Shown here piece after piece: positions 50,742-61,631 of a stretch of 64,000 nt of DNA (within the stretch, counting starts at the first letter, position 1; every line of letters begins with the position of its first letter). The stretch is taken from positions 191,001-255,000 of the forward strand of contig NC_090138.1 of assembly GCF_017916325.1 (NCBI RefSeq). The letters run 5' to 3'. Both the position numbers and the translations under genes were made by a program. This DNA is from Leishmania martiniquensis. Its lineage: Eukaryota > Euglenozoa > Kinetoplastea > Trypanosomatida > Trypanosomatidae. The notes beneath the pieces were generated by a model. It made no database searches, was not told where the DNA came from, and worked only from the letters and a program-made list of their open reading frames with translations.

Positions 50742-53700
50742 AGAAATGCGGGGAAGCCGGGGGGCCCAGAACAAAAAGCGATGAGAAGCGGCCCCTACCA
50801 CTTCACGCCGCCCCAAGGCACGAGCCCGCCGCGCGGACAGACAGACGCGCAAGCCATGGCCTTTAAAGACCCCACACGCCCCCCTGGAGCAGCAGGATGC
50901 CTGAGCCCGAATCGGCCCTTTCCACACCGTGCTCACAGGCCCCATGATTAGTAGACACCACAACAACCACCCCTGCCGACGGTTGCGGGGTAACGGCGCG
51001 GGAGGGTCTGCGTGCACGCCGTTCATAATTTCGTTGCCGCTTCATAAACACAGGAAGCTCGGCCGCGATAAGGTGAGAACAGCTCGATGTCGGAGTTTTT
51101 GCAAGGCACCAACGCCCACACACCACCACCAACACTCTGAAGGTGGCCCGTCCCACCCCGACCTTTACAGGCGGGACCAAAAAGGCCGCCAGCAGCGGCC
51201 CACCCATATGGTGACAGCCGGCCCGAGGAAAAGAGCCCTCCCTCCACGGCCACCCTGAGCAGCCAAACGTTTGCGCACACACCAGCCCCAGGGCACGGAC
51301 GACAGAAAAGAGGGGCACTGCAACCAGACTTCGTTGGCCAACATCCGTTTCCGCTACGCCTGTGAAGGTCCCATTTCGCAGTTTCCACTGGCAACTCCAC
51401 CCCCACCACCACACACACACACACGACAAAACCATGGCCGCGTCGATATTTTCCCGCCGCCCAAAGGACCCTCACCCCCCACCCCACAACAAGGACAGAC
51501 CCACCCGCCGCCAAGCGGCAGAAGCACCCCAGAACCCTTTCGCCTGGGTACCCCTCGCTTTCGCAAATTCATGTGAATGGATCCGATATTTGTGGGAAAG
51601 AACAAGTCCGACAGTAAGAGCCACACGTCTGTGACGAGGAGGCTCACCCAGAGATAAAACAGCGCGATCCGTACTTCCGAAGCCCCCGCCAATCCGATAC
51701 GCTTCACGTCACGCCTCCGCATCGAGAGGAGCGAGTCGCGCGGGGTCTCTGCTACACAAGTGGCTTTCACCCACCTGTCCTTTGGACGCCCGGCCACGGC
51801 CGCACACCCCCACCCCCACCCGCAACGGCGGAAGCCGAAGCGCCAGAGGGGCCCTGGCCCATAACAGAGCTCATCTGTTTGTTGGAAAGAGCACACGCAG
51901 GCAGCCGCAGTGACCGCAAAATGGGCGCCGAGCACGTGTCTGCGTCGCCCCGGGTGCTTGAGCACGCAGTGGTGGCGGCGGCCCTATTGGCGCCACCCCC
52001 TATGTAGACAGGGCTGTGAACCGATAGCTCGCCAGCGGGGCCCGCCTGTTGCTGCGCTTGCTTCCGGGCAAGCGGGGGCTGGGAGGCCGCCCCGCGTGTC
52101 GCGGGGCGGTGGTGCCGAGTTCCGAAAAGGAAACGCACGAGCGGCCCCCACCACGCACTCGTTTTCGGGACGCGTTGGACGCCGTCGTGCCGCGCGGGGT
52201 CTTTCCAGGGCAGGGAAGGGAAGAAAGACACCGACACGACAATGGACTGCTCATGGCGCTCCTCTGGCTTGTGGTATAAAAAGGAAAAAGCAGCAGCCAG
52301 CACCCAATGCTCGCATGTGCCACCGTTTTCCCCGCAGCCAAATCGGTAGGACGAGCGAGGGGGCGAATAACCCTCGCTGCGCGTACGCGGGGGAATGTGG
52401 TTGGGAAGGCGGGCGTCTTCTGTGCGTTTTGGGAGGGGGGCTTGGTGGGAAAATAAAGCTGGCGCCCGCCACCGGCGCCGCGCAAGCAGCCCGTGGCCCT
52501 GGGGCAAAGGGGTGGCGCCGGCCGCGCTGCCCCCTGGTTTAGGGCGGCCCCAGCGCCCCCCCCCGCTTTTGGCGAGCGCCAAAGGCGGCGCCCCGCGCCC
52601 CCGGGAAGACGCGCCGCGCCACACGCCCCCCCTCAAAAAAAACCCGGCGCCCGCCCTCCCCCCGGAAACCACGCCCCAACACCCAAATCTTCCCTTTTGA
52701 CCGAAGGCCAAGGGCCCCCTTTTTTTAACGCCGGAGAGGCGCAGGGCCTTTTCCTCTGCTATTGAATCATCCTTTCACCCTTATCGATCTCGACGCAACT
52801 GGTGGTCTTGAAGCCGGCATAACCCTCGATTCGGGCTGCCTGAGAGGGAACGCTGGGCAAAAAGTTTCTGGTGGGCGGCGCCAAGGGGGAAAAAGCCCAT
52901 CGCCAGCACACACGCCCGGGAACAAGCCACATTCCTTGTTCTAAGGGGACAAAAAGGCTGTGGATTCTCGACCTCCAAGAAGGGCCTCTGCCACACAACG
53001 CGAAAATAAGGTTATCGAAAAGCATCAGCGCCGCCGCCGGGACCCGCAGCCCCCGACACGCAAAGAGCCGGGCAAGCGAGGAACAACTGAGGGCCAAAAA
53101 AAGGGGGACCTTCTGGCGGCGGGCTGCTTCGTTAGTTACCCATCCCCAAAACCTTTCAGGCGAAGCATAGAGCATCCAAGCCAAATACGTTGAGCAAAGG
53201 GCCCCGCCACCTAAATTCCAGACCGCTTTCTGAAAAAATCGTCTTTGGTCTCACACGTAAAGCTGAAAAGGCATCGCCTGCAATACGATGGCCTTTGGTA
53301 ATACGGAGAACACTAGGAAGTTTAGGTCTTTTCAATCAGAGCAGCTTAGCCAAACCACTCGTAGCAAAAGATCTGGTGTTTTTTCGTTGTGCGCTTTTTG
53401 ATGGGCCGAAGGCCGCGCCCCGTAGGGCCGCCCAGCCCATTTGGGAGAAAACAGCTTTCATGAAATTTTATCGCCAATCGTTTTGTTTTTAGCGCTTCGG
53501 AGGGGCGGGGCCTCGTCCTTTCCAGGCCTTTTATCCGCAGGGGTGCCTGGCGTTTCCCCCCCTCCCGGTGACTAGCGCCCCCCCGTCTCCCACCAAGCCC
53601 ACTAACGTGCGGATGCGTGCTGAGCCGTTTTTCGCCACTGGCGTTTCCATAGAAATACGGCCACGCTATTGTGTGGCAACCGTCTCCTTTTGTGGACCGG

Positions 53701-54273
53701 TGTGGGAAACACTCTGCATATTTTCGCTGTGGGGAAATGGGCGACCGGCCAAGTTTCCGGCCGCGAACCATTTTGCCTAACCGCACCGGCGCGCCCTGCC
53801 CGGACCCCGCCGCCGCCCCTGGGCATTGGGAAACCTTTAGGGCCCGGGCCCACGGAGTTCTAAAGTCGCGCGTGGAAACGCGCGTGGCGGCCCCAGCTAC
53901 TGCACGGGTCACCGGCCCTTGCGCATGCGAGCAGCCAAACTCAGTGTATACCCCGGGCTTTGAATTAGATAAATGCACAGAAGGGAAAAGGCAAGAGCCT
54001 CGGCATGCCAAACCCCCCCCCACTTACAGGCACCCAACATGGGTTGTAAATCCGTGCGGTTGCATTTTTTAGGGCGGCTTTCCAAGGAAATAAAGCAGTG
54101 CTTTTGAAAAAACCGCGACGCTGCCATGGCAGCAAACATGCTAACCATGAATCAATTATTTTCACTAGAAAGGCCACCCCGGTTCTTTTCCTGGCCCTGA
54201 AAGAACCTCTCGGTTTTTTGCGTGGGTGGGGGCTCCGTGCCGCCGCCTCCGCCGTGGCGGCCGCTGTGTGGCC

Positions 54274-54446
54274 TGCGGTGGCGCCGCCCGTGTTTCGGGG
54301 GCCGGCTTTTCCCCCCTTTGCCCCCTCGCCCCCGCCACACCCCAAAGCCCCGCCGGCAGGGCCCGCCCCCGCCCGGCCACAGGAGCGCCGGGACGCCTCA
54401 CCCGAAGAGAGCGGGGGCCCGCGGGCTGGGCGCTTCCAGGCCGGCC
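54274..54446 (+). repeat. Left arm of second, diverged inverted repeat
   Basis: Shares long blocks with the reverse complement of 55,501-55,680, including GTTTCGGGGGCCGGCTTTT, CCGCCACACCCC, CCCCGCCGGCAGGGCC and GGCCACAGGAGCGCCGG, with indels between them. It lies wholly inside the first inverted repeat. Confidence 0.8.
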
Positions 54447-55500
54447 AATGGGTTAGGCAAACCTTGCCCACCAAAGGCTTTTGGCGAAAGGAGAAATCGT
54501 GGGGCTGCAAAACGGCCGGGGGGGCCTTTGCGCCCCGTTTCCCGGGAAGCACAAAGCCCGCAAAACCCTAGGGCCGGAAGGCGCTCCTCCCCCAAGGAAA
54601 AGGGCACCAGCAGCGAAGCAACCTAGAGGACATAAAGAAAAGGGCTACCACATAACACGGACACTGCCCCCTCCAGGAAAGCCAGGCGCACAGGGGCGGC
54701 CCAGGATGAGAGGGGGAAAAGGCCGCGCGGCCCGGTGTTTGGCGGCGCCTGTGGCCCTAGAGGCGCCCGGCCCCAGCCCCCACCCCCCGGACGCCAGGCG
54801 AAAAAGCACAGCGACCCAAACCTTTTTTTGCAGGCAGCCACCCGCAGCCCTTTGCGAAGAGCACTTGTTTTGCAAAGTTCGGCTCTGGAAAAGAAACCCC
54901 GCCCCGCGCGCGCCCCTCCTGTGCCGGGGAACGACGCCAAGCAACGCCCCGGCTCGCGGCGGGATAGGGCCCCCCCAAAAGAAGGGCGGGCACAAGACGC
55001 CAAGCCGAAAATTTTCAGACTTTCTTGGACAGCATAACGGGGCGAGGCGGGGACGTCTAGAGACAGAAAAATGAAGAGCAACGCGGGGCGACGAGCCACG
55101 CGACGCCCAGGCTTTACCTGTGGGAGTCGACTTTTGGCTTCGAAGCCATGCTGGGGATCATCTTAATGCCTATAGGGGCCACCAAACCGGATTGAAAACC
55201 TTCTCTTTCACGCGCGCGCGCTTTCGCTCATGCGGGTGGTTTCGCGGCAATCGCAAATGACCGTTAAAGGGAAGGCGCCCCCACTATCCAAAACACCACC
55301 GCCCCAACATTTGCAAAGGCAAAAGGCTCATTTGGGGTTTTCCCAGCCCTTGCGGAAAAATTAAACGGATCTTTCACTGTTGAGGCTTTCCTTTTAGAGC
55401 AAACGCGCCTTTCAAAAGTAGCGAAAAAAAAGTCTTTTTTTCCTCCCCTTTTCTACCGGTAAGTTGTTTTGTGGGCTCTGCGGGTTGGTCTTTCCGCCCC

Positions 55501-55680
55501 TTTTCGGCCGGTTTGGCGGCGCCCAGCCTGCGGGCCCCCGCGCGGCCCCCTGGTTCGCCGGCGTTCTGCTTGTGGGATGGGCCGGCGCTCCTGTGGCCGA
55601 GCGGGGGGCCCTGCCGGCGGGGTTTTGGGGTGTGGCGGGGGAGAAAAGCCGGCCCCCGAAACACAGGCGGCGCCACCGCA
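55501..55680 (-). repeat. Right arm of second, diverged inverted repeat
   Basis: Reverse-complement partner of 54,274-54,446, about 1.05 kb away. Divergence is greater than in the outer repeat, so the two pairs have different ages or error histories. Confidence 0.8.
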
Positions 55681-56617
55681 CCGGTGAAGCCCCCACCCCG
55701 CTTGCAGCCACAAGCGAAAGACGCAACCCCCCTTTTTTTAAGCGGAAACGTAGGGTCTCGCACTGCTTTTTCGTCCGGTTTTCGGGTATTTACTGCGGCG
55801 GGGGCGGGGCTCTTGTCGCCTGCCTGGCTGGCGGTGGTTGTGGGAAAAAAAGGTGCTGGTGGCCGCCGGGGTCCCCAGCGATGCCGCAGCGCCTTGTTTT
55901 TTGTCCGAAAGCCCCGGTGTGGTGGGTGGTTTCCTGGCATTTGTGAAAAAAGGGTTCCTGTGCGGTGGGTCGCGCTTTTATCCGGTGGGGTTCCCTTTTT
56001 GCCTCGTTTGAGTGCGCAAAGAAGCGGTGCTGGCCCCTTTTGTCACCGCAAGCGGGCTGGTCTCGGTAAGCCTGGGGCACTTTGTGCGTGCAGTGGTTCT
56101 GCGAAGAAACTGGGGGGGGGGCGCCGGCTTTTGCAGGGGGAAAGTTCACCTTCCGGCTTCGCCTTCTGAAACTGAAGTGTATTTATTTTCGTGCAACCGG
56201 CTTGTTTATCCCTAAAGCGGCCGTGGCCATGCCCATCGGCTTGGGAAGCAGGCGCGTGGGGTGCCTTCGCTGTGGTTGCCGCTGCATGGGTGGTGCAAGG
56301 TTGGATGGCGATAGCGCCCCTGGCCGCATTTCAAACGCAGCTCAAGCGCTCTTGGGGGAACGAAAAAGAGGCGTACCTTATTCTCCGTGCGCATTTTTTT
56401 TCGTTTCGCTGGGGCATCCTCGCTGCCTGTTGCCCCCGCATGAAATTCAGGAGGCGCTCTCTTCTTTCCGTTTGGTGGCGGGGGTGGCGTTTGGGCGGTC
56501 CCCCTAGAGGCGCCCATGGGACAACACGGGTTTTGGGGATGGTGTAGTTCCTTCTATGGGGGCTGTGGCTTTTCGGGGCTTCTCTGGGGTGGCTGTGCGC
56601 CAGTGCCCCGTTTTGCC

Positions 56618-56891
56618 TCCGGTGTCAGCTCTTTAAACCGCTGCGGGGGTTCCCTGGCATTGCTCGGGGGCTCGGCGCTCCCTTTTTTGGGGAGGCCGCC
56701 CCTTTCTTGCGGTGGGGTTGGGGGGATGGGGGCCGGGGCGATGTGTCGCGCTGCTGGTGTCGGGTGTTTGTATTGGGGTTGGGGCTGTTGGCCGGGCGGT
56801 GCTCAGTTGACAGGGTTGGGGCATTGCCGCGCCGCATGTCGGGCGCTGCTTTTTGGCACGCGGTCGGGTCCGTGGCGGGCTCGGGGGGGGG
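56618..56891 (-). repeat. Right arm of near-identical inverted repeat
   Basis: Reverse complement of 50,467-50,741. Flanking sequence on either side does not match, so the arm edges are sharp. Confidence 0.9.
56714..56738 (+). other. G-quadruplex-type motif (right arm)
   Basis: Four G runs (4, 6, 5 and 4) with two-base spacers on the + strand, the mirrored copy of the motif in the left arm. Confidence 0.7.
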
Positions 56892-57290
56892 CCGGGGCGC
56901 TCCATAGCGGCCTTGGCCGTGGCGCGTCGCAGGGTTCGCGCCTGTGAGGAAAGGGTCTGAAATAGGCACTGGTATCGAAGGTTAGGCGAAGAAGTGGGTT
57001 TCGAACCGCCCTCATTTCTGCCGATCGCATTTTTTCAGAGGCGGGCACTGCCGTTGGTCTCCTGGAGGGGGTGGCGGTTTGCCGGCGGAAGGGGTGTCTG
57101 CGGTGGGGGGTTGCGTGGTTGGTTGTGGGCGGTTGAGGTTTTCAAAGGGCTACAACGAAGGGGGTGGTGGCGTGGGGTGGGGGTAGGGCTGTGTGTGTGT
57201 GTGGGGTGGTTTTCGGAGAGAGCGGGGTGTGGGTTCTTGGGGGAAAGGGGCGCGTGGGGTTTGATTTTCTAGGGGGGGCGGTATTGGGTA

Positions 57291-60200
57291 CGGAGAAATA
57301 AGCGGTGTGGCTGAACTGAGGCAGCTCTATGTCGTATTAAACTCAGCGCACGTGATACTTAGCGGGGCGATACTCACAGTCATTCCTTGACCTTGAAGCG
57401 CCTAGCATGGGAATTGGTCGAGGGAGGGGGAAATGGCAGGCAGGGTGGTGGGCTTCGAGAAATCCTAACTGATGGGGATGGGATTCGCCTTCAAAGTTTG
57501 AGATGTACGTATGCCACGATGTCTAGCATTCTTGAGCACGTCTCCCCAGCTTTCATCTTTGCATTGCCACGCGCTGAGCGATGCTCTGTGACAGGTTGTG
57601 GGAATGTCTTTTTTTTTTGACGCCGCCTTCAGTTTCGTTCTTTCAAAGTGTGCTCCTCCTTGTACTAAATTTTGCTTGTACAAGTTATGGTGCTCGAAAT
57701 CTTGTATGGCTCTTCTGATCTTGAAGTTCTGTCTCTATCACCACAAATTCAAAGGCACACTAACGGCGAGATAAGTGTTCCGCTTCCCATCGTTCTCTAG
57801 TAGGGGCCCAGCCTTTGATGGCGCACGGGACGATTGCTTGGGAATACTTAGCTTTTTGGGACGCTTCTCCAGCAAGATTTTCGTTGAGGTGATGTGGTTG
57901 AGCTGTTCTCACTTGTGATGGCCGTGGCACGCTTCGTGTGATGATCAGATGAATTTGTGTAGGACTGTTTCAGGCCCCGCTTGGCGGTGCGTGCTCCGCG
58001 AGGCGCTTCTCGGACAGCCGCTTACTTGCTATTCCTTGTTGGCGCTTAGAGTGCCCATCACTTGGGAAAAGTAACGATTCATCTTCATCAAGGAGTGCTC
58101 ATACACCAAAGGTGTTTCAGTGGCTCCACGGTAAGTTCATTTTAGGGAAATATGCGAAACTCAGGCGCGAATCGGGCTACTACTTCCCTCTTTCTGCGAG
58201 TCAGCGAGATGATTAGGTTTCGTGTGTTCTCACGGCATCCCTCTCCGGCGTTTCGACTTCTTGTATGAGCTGTTTAAAACAGAGACATGTTGAAGAAGAA
58301 GCGCAGACGTGGGAAGTGCCGAAGGTCAGCGAAATGCCCCTTGAACGCACCAAGCTGAAGCTGGCATTCGTCTAAGAGGATAGGGTTAGTGCCCAGGCTG
58401 TACTCACGCAGGCAACAGGAGCGGGGGTAAGTGTGGAGTATGTTTTTCCTGCTCTCATCTGCTGGTCTTCACTCACTAACACTTCTCCCTCTTCGAAGCA
58501 CCTAAGCTGCTCACAGACTATTTTCTCTGAGCAGGCCCGATAGTTTTCGGGCTTTGCAGCCCGATCTGTAGGATGCCGCCGTGGGAGCGACCGTATCAGC
58601 TTTCGTTGTAGCCGAGTGCGTCGCCCATGGGAAAGCTATCCTGAGCGGCTGCTGTACAACTGACTTTGCCATCATGCATTCTGTTGAGGCGGGGTGTGGA
58701 GTCATCATCACACAAACTATGTCTTTGTGGTGTTTCTGTGTTTCCACACGCTCGGGTCGTTCTACATCACTCGCGCACTGCTCTCGCATGTGCCAGATTG
58801 TTTCTCATGCGCCTGTGCGAGTGATGTACCAGGTGGCTCGCTTCAGCGCGCTCCGATTATGCAGCGAAGGCTTCTCGGGTGCACTTAGGCGAGGCGCTGG
58901 TGCGGCTCCATCTCCACACCGCCTCTAATTGGTCAGAGCATGTACTAGTGTCTACGTGAATATTTTGCGCCTCCTGTGCGGAGGGCCTTGGCACTTGCAT
59001 TGCTGCCTTCGCCTTGAAGATAACGGCCTCTTCGGTAGTAACCAGCCTATTTTTGCCGCCCACATCTATGTGGATTAGGTGCAGTGTCTTTCCATCTGGT
59101 CCCTCCTCTTACTTTCTTCCTTGCTGCATGCGAGCTCTCACTGGATCATTTAGCACACTATCTGTGCCATCACCATCTGTGACTTCAGCACGGACTTTTA
59201 GCCCACAAGTCACTAAAAAATAGCCGTCTCCTGACACCGCTGTGGGAATGAGAGACCGGTGCTATGTGGCTTGTGTGTCGATACAGCGGATTCCTCACAA
59301 GGATTTGGAAATCATGCGGAACGAACTGAGGCATGCTGATCACAGAGGCTCGCTCTACCTCGCACTTTTGTATACCTCCCTGCTTTCTCATGGCGTGTTG
59401 CTTCGCCGTGAAGCTCAGAGCTGAGCTATTCTGAAAACGCAGGCATGCACAAGTATCGTGTGCTACTAACGTAGCTTGTTGTGGAAGACGGCGACCGATG
59501 GCGTACGTGCATGTATGCTCGCACTTTCGTAGCTGCCAGTTTTTACAAAGGTCTGGAGGGAGAATATTCCTTGAACTCGATTTTGCCCTTTAGCGGTTTC
59601 TCAGTGTGTGACATTCAGTGCTGGTTTCGCCTTCTTTGATGCCACCCCGGTGCACGCCAGTTTTGCTTCCTCTACCGCGCACCGATCCATTGTCGATGTG
59701 GTTATGTGCGCGTGCAGGACGGTGATGGTGGCTTTCAGGAAGCAATGACCGCGGGCTTTTCCTGCGTCTTTTCTTGGTTCGTTGCTGTGTTCCAGCCGCT
59801 GAAGCAGCGCACGGTAGGAAGCAACTTCTTTGTACGGTCAGTGGCTTTCTCTCCTCGCTGTAAGCGCGGCATGGCCATTGCAACTGCAGGCTGCAGGGAG
59901 GGCATCGAGGTTGCCGGGTGAGCCTTTCGCGTAAATTGGTACCAGACAGCGTGAGCCAAGACACCATCGTAGGCAGCGCTGGGGTTCCGCACAGGCGCGA
60001 GGCACTCAACTCTAACCTATGCACACTGCTGCTGGAAAAGGAGGGTGGTACGCAGGGGAGGGACGACGATGTGCCATTAGCAAGCCACGATGAGCACTGC
60101 TAGGGTGATGAAGCACAGCATGTTTACTGCACAGTCACTATTGAACGCACGGCAGCACAGGTACACATGAGCGAGTCCTCTGCTTTTGCCCTTGATGGGC

Positions 60201-60770
60201 GCTCTTCACTGAAGAGTACAGGGGTGGCCATGCCAATGCGCGCTACGTCACCGCTGATTCCCAGGCAACACGTCATCTTCAAGAGGGAGGCGCAAAAAGG
60301 AGGAGAAAGTGCTTTGCGATGTATCAGATATCATCTGGGGAGTGTGTGCCAAGTGGCAGGAGCGGTACTTGTGCGCGTCCGTGTAGTACGGCTGGGGTGA
60401 GGTGAGAGCGCGCCGCGGATTTCTTGAAGTGATGCGACGGTACAGGTACAGACGGCACGTACACCGTCAGCAGCACTCGTCGCGCGCTGCTTCACTCTAT
60501 CACTGTTACCGTTTCGAGGAACTCTTGACTTGTGTTTGACACCGATAAACGATCCTCCGCACATGTGCGTCTTTCCTCTGCCCTCTTTCATCCACTTTTC
60601 CTTCTTATTGCGCTTGGTGCGCCACCATGTGCCACCTGCTCATGCAGCGTCGCGCAGGCGCTGCATCAGCACCCGGTGCACGAGACCTCCTATTGCGTAC
60701 GGCCGGCATAAGAGAGAGGGGTCCTCGAGGCCTCCTTCCTCCTTTTCACACGTACTCTTTTTTCTCTTCG
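57291..60770. other. Lower-GC non-coding region
   Basis: About 3.4 kb of visibly lower GC than the gene-bearing part, with few dinucleotide repeats or homopolymers. Frames are short (mostly under 150 codons) and none has a recognisable domain. It may be ancient decayed sequence. The last ~200 bp becomes pyrimidine-rich and serves the UROS gene. Confidence 0.6.
60570..60645 (+). promoter_or_regulatory. Putative spliced-leader acceptor for UROS
   Basis: A C/T-rich tract (about 60,570-60,608) is followed by its first AG at 60,644-60,645. That lies after the ATG at 60,627, so the mature message would not contain that ATG and would first offer the ATG at 60,771. Confidence 0.45.
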
Positions 60771-61631
60771 ATGTCTTCAACCACGATCTTGATTACCGCG
60801 CCAAAGGTGTACTCGGAGCGCTTTGCGCGGGTGCTGGAGGCGCACCGCCTCATCCCTATTGCTGTTCCCGTTATCGAGACTGTTGCGACACCGGACACGG
60901 CGGGTATGCGCGCGCTGCTGGAGCATGATCTCGACGGCATCGACTACATCGCTTTTTGCAGTCGGTGCGCCGTTGATTCGCTGAGGGCCGCCTTGGACCA
61001 CCGATACGGCGGTCGCAGCGAGCCGGTGTGGGAGCGCACCGGCGGCGCCGCTGCGGAGGACGAGGAGGCGCGCGCAGCAAACGCCGAGATGGTTCTCGGC
61101 AAGTGTGCTCTGGCTGCGATCGGCAAGGATGCTGACTACGTCCTCGAGCGGCTACGCTTTCGGCCAGTGATATGCCCCGATGAGCCGAGCCCTGCGGGCA
61201 TCGCCGCAAAGCTGGTGGCGAGTGGCCGCGTGGAGGGTCGTACGATCGCCGTGCTGGCGCCGTGTGTGGAGGGCTTCGCGGAGCCGGATGTTGTGCCACA
61301 GTTTGTCGACCAGCTCAGGGGAGCGGGGATGAAGGTGGTGCGAGTCGACGCATACGCGACGCGTCCCGTGAGCGATGAGGCCGTCTCGGCTGCCGTGACG
61401 GCTCTGACAGATGGAAGAGCCCGCGCTGTCGCTTTCACCAGCGCCGGCGAGATTGCTGTATTGCTGCGCCGATCACCTCAGTGCCTGGCGAACATTGATG
61501 TGGCCTGCTTCGGCCCATACACTGCTGACTTTGCGGCGCGACATGGCGTCACGGTTTCATGTGTAGCGAAGGACTTCAGCTCGTTCGACGGGTTCGCCGC
61601 CGCCATCGAGCAGCATTACGCAAGTAGATGA
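60771..61631 (+). CDS. UROS: Uroporphyrinogen-III synthase (HEM4 domain)
   Basis: 286 residues from the ATG at 60,771. UROS closes hydroxymethylbilane with inversion of ring D to give uroporphyrinogen III, the branch point to haem, sirohaem and cobalamin. The family is weakly conserved, but its order is clear: ILITAPKVYSERFARVLEAH, then DYIAFCSRCAVDSLRAAL (the FTSxxAV position), CALAAIGKDADYVLERL, VEGRTIAVLAPCVEGF, VDAYATRPV (the tyrosine-containing inter-domain region), and ARAVAFTSAGEIAVLLRR. Length fits the family (about 250-290). An upstream ATG at 60,627 would add 48 residues, but the acceptor AG at 60,644-60,645 argues against it. It appears to be the last gene of the + array. Haem-pathway partners are not in the window. 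Confidence 0.88.
   Translation: MSSTTILITAPKVYSERFARVLEAHRLIPIAVPVIETVATPDTAGMRALLEHDLDGIDYIAFCSRCAVDSLRAALDHRYGGRSEPVWERTGGAAAEDEEARAANAEMVLGKCALAAIGKDADYVLERLRFRPVICPDEPSPAGIAAKLVASGRVEGRTIAVLAPCVEGFAEPDVVPQFVDQLRGAGMKVVRVDAYATRPVSDEAVSAAVTALTDGRARAVAFTSAGEIAVLLRRSPQCLANIDVACFGPYTADFAARHGVTVSCVAKDFSSFDGFAAAIEQHYASR

Larger units (their letters stand above)
50291..57290. other. Anomalous homopolymer-rich, inverted-repeat-bounded block
   Basis: About 7 kb unlike the rest of the window: dense runs of G, C, A and T (for example C runs near 50,320-50,332 and 50,467-50,476, A runs near 52,635), few GT/CA repeats, and no frame with recognisable domains despite many open stretches on both strands. 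The ends have opposite skew, C-rich on the left and G-rich on the right. It contains a near-identical ~275 bp inverted repeat and a second, diverged one. It could be a decayed element, a fold-back structure, or a mis-assembled, low-accuracy sequence. Confidence 0.6.

Noticed and set aside
56990..57012. B-box-like GGTTCGAAACC on the - strand, suggesting a tRNA
   Set aside because: The T-stem would have two mismatches, no matching acceptor stem is found upstream, and no A-box or cloverleaf can be built.
58383..58389. Telomere-like GGGTTAG
   Set aside because: A single unit only, with no tandem array; expected by chance.
60627..60770. Earlier UROS start at a good-context ATG (60,627)
   Set aside because: The first AG after the pyrimidine tract is at 60,644-60,645, downstream of this ATG, and the added residues are not UROS-like.
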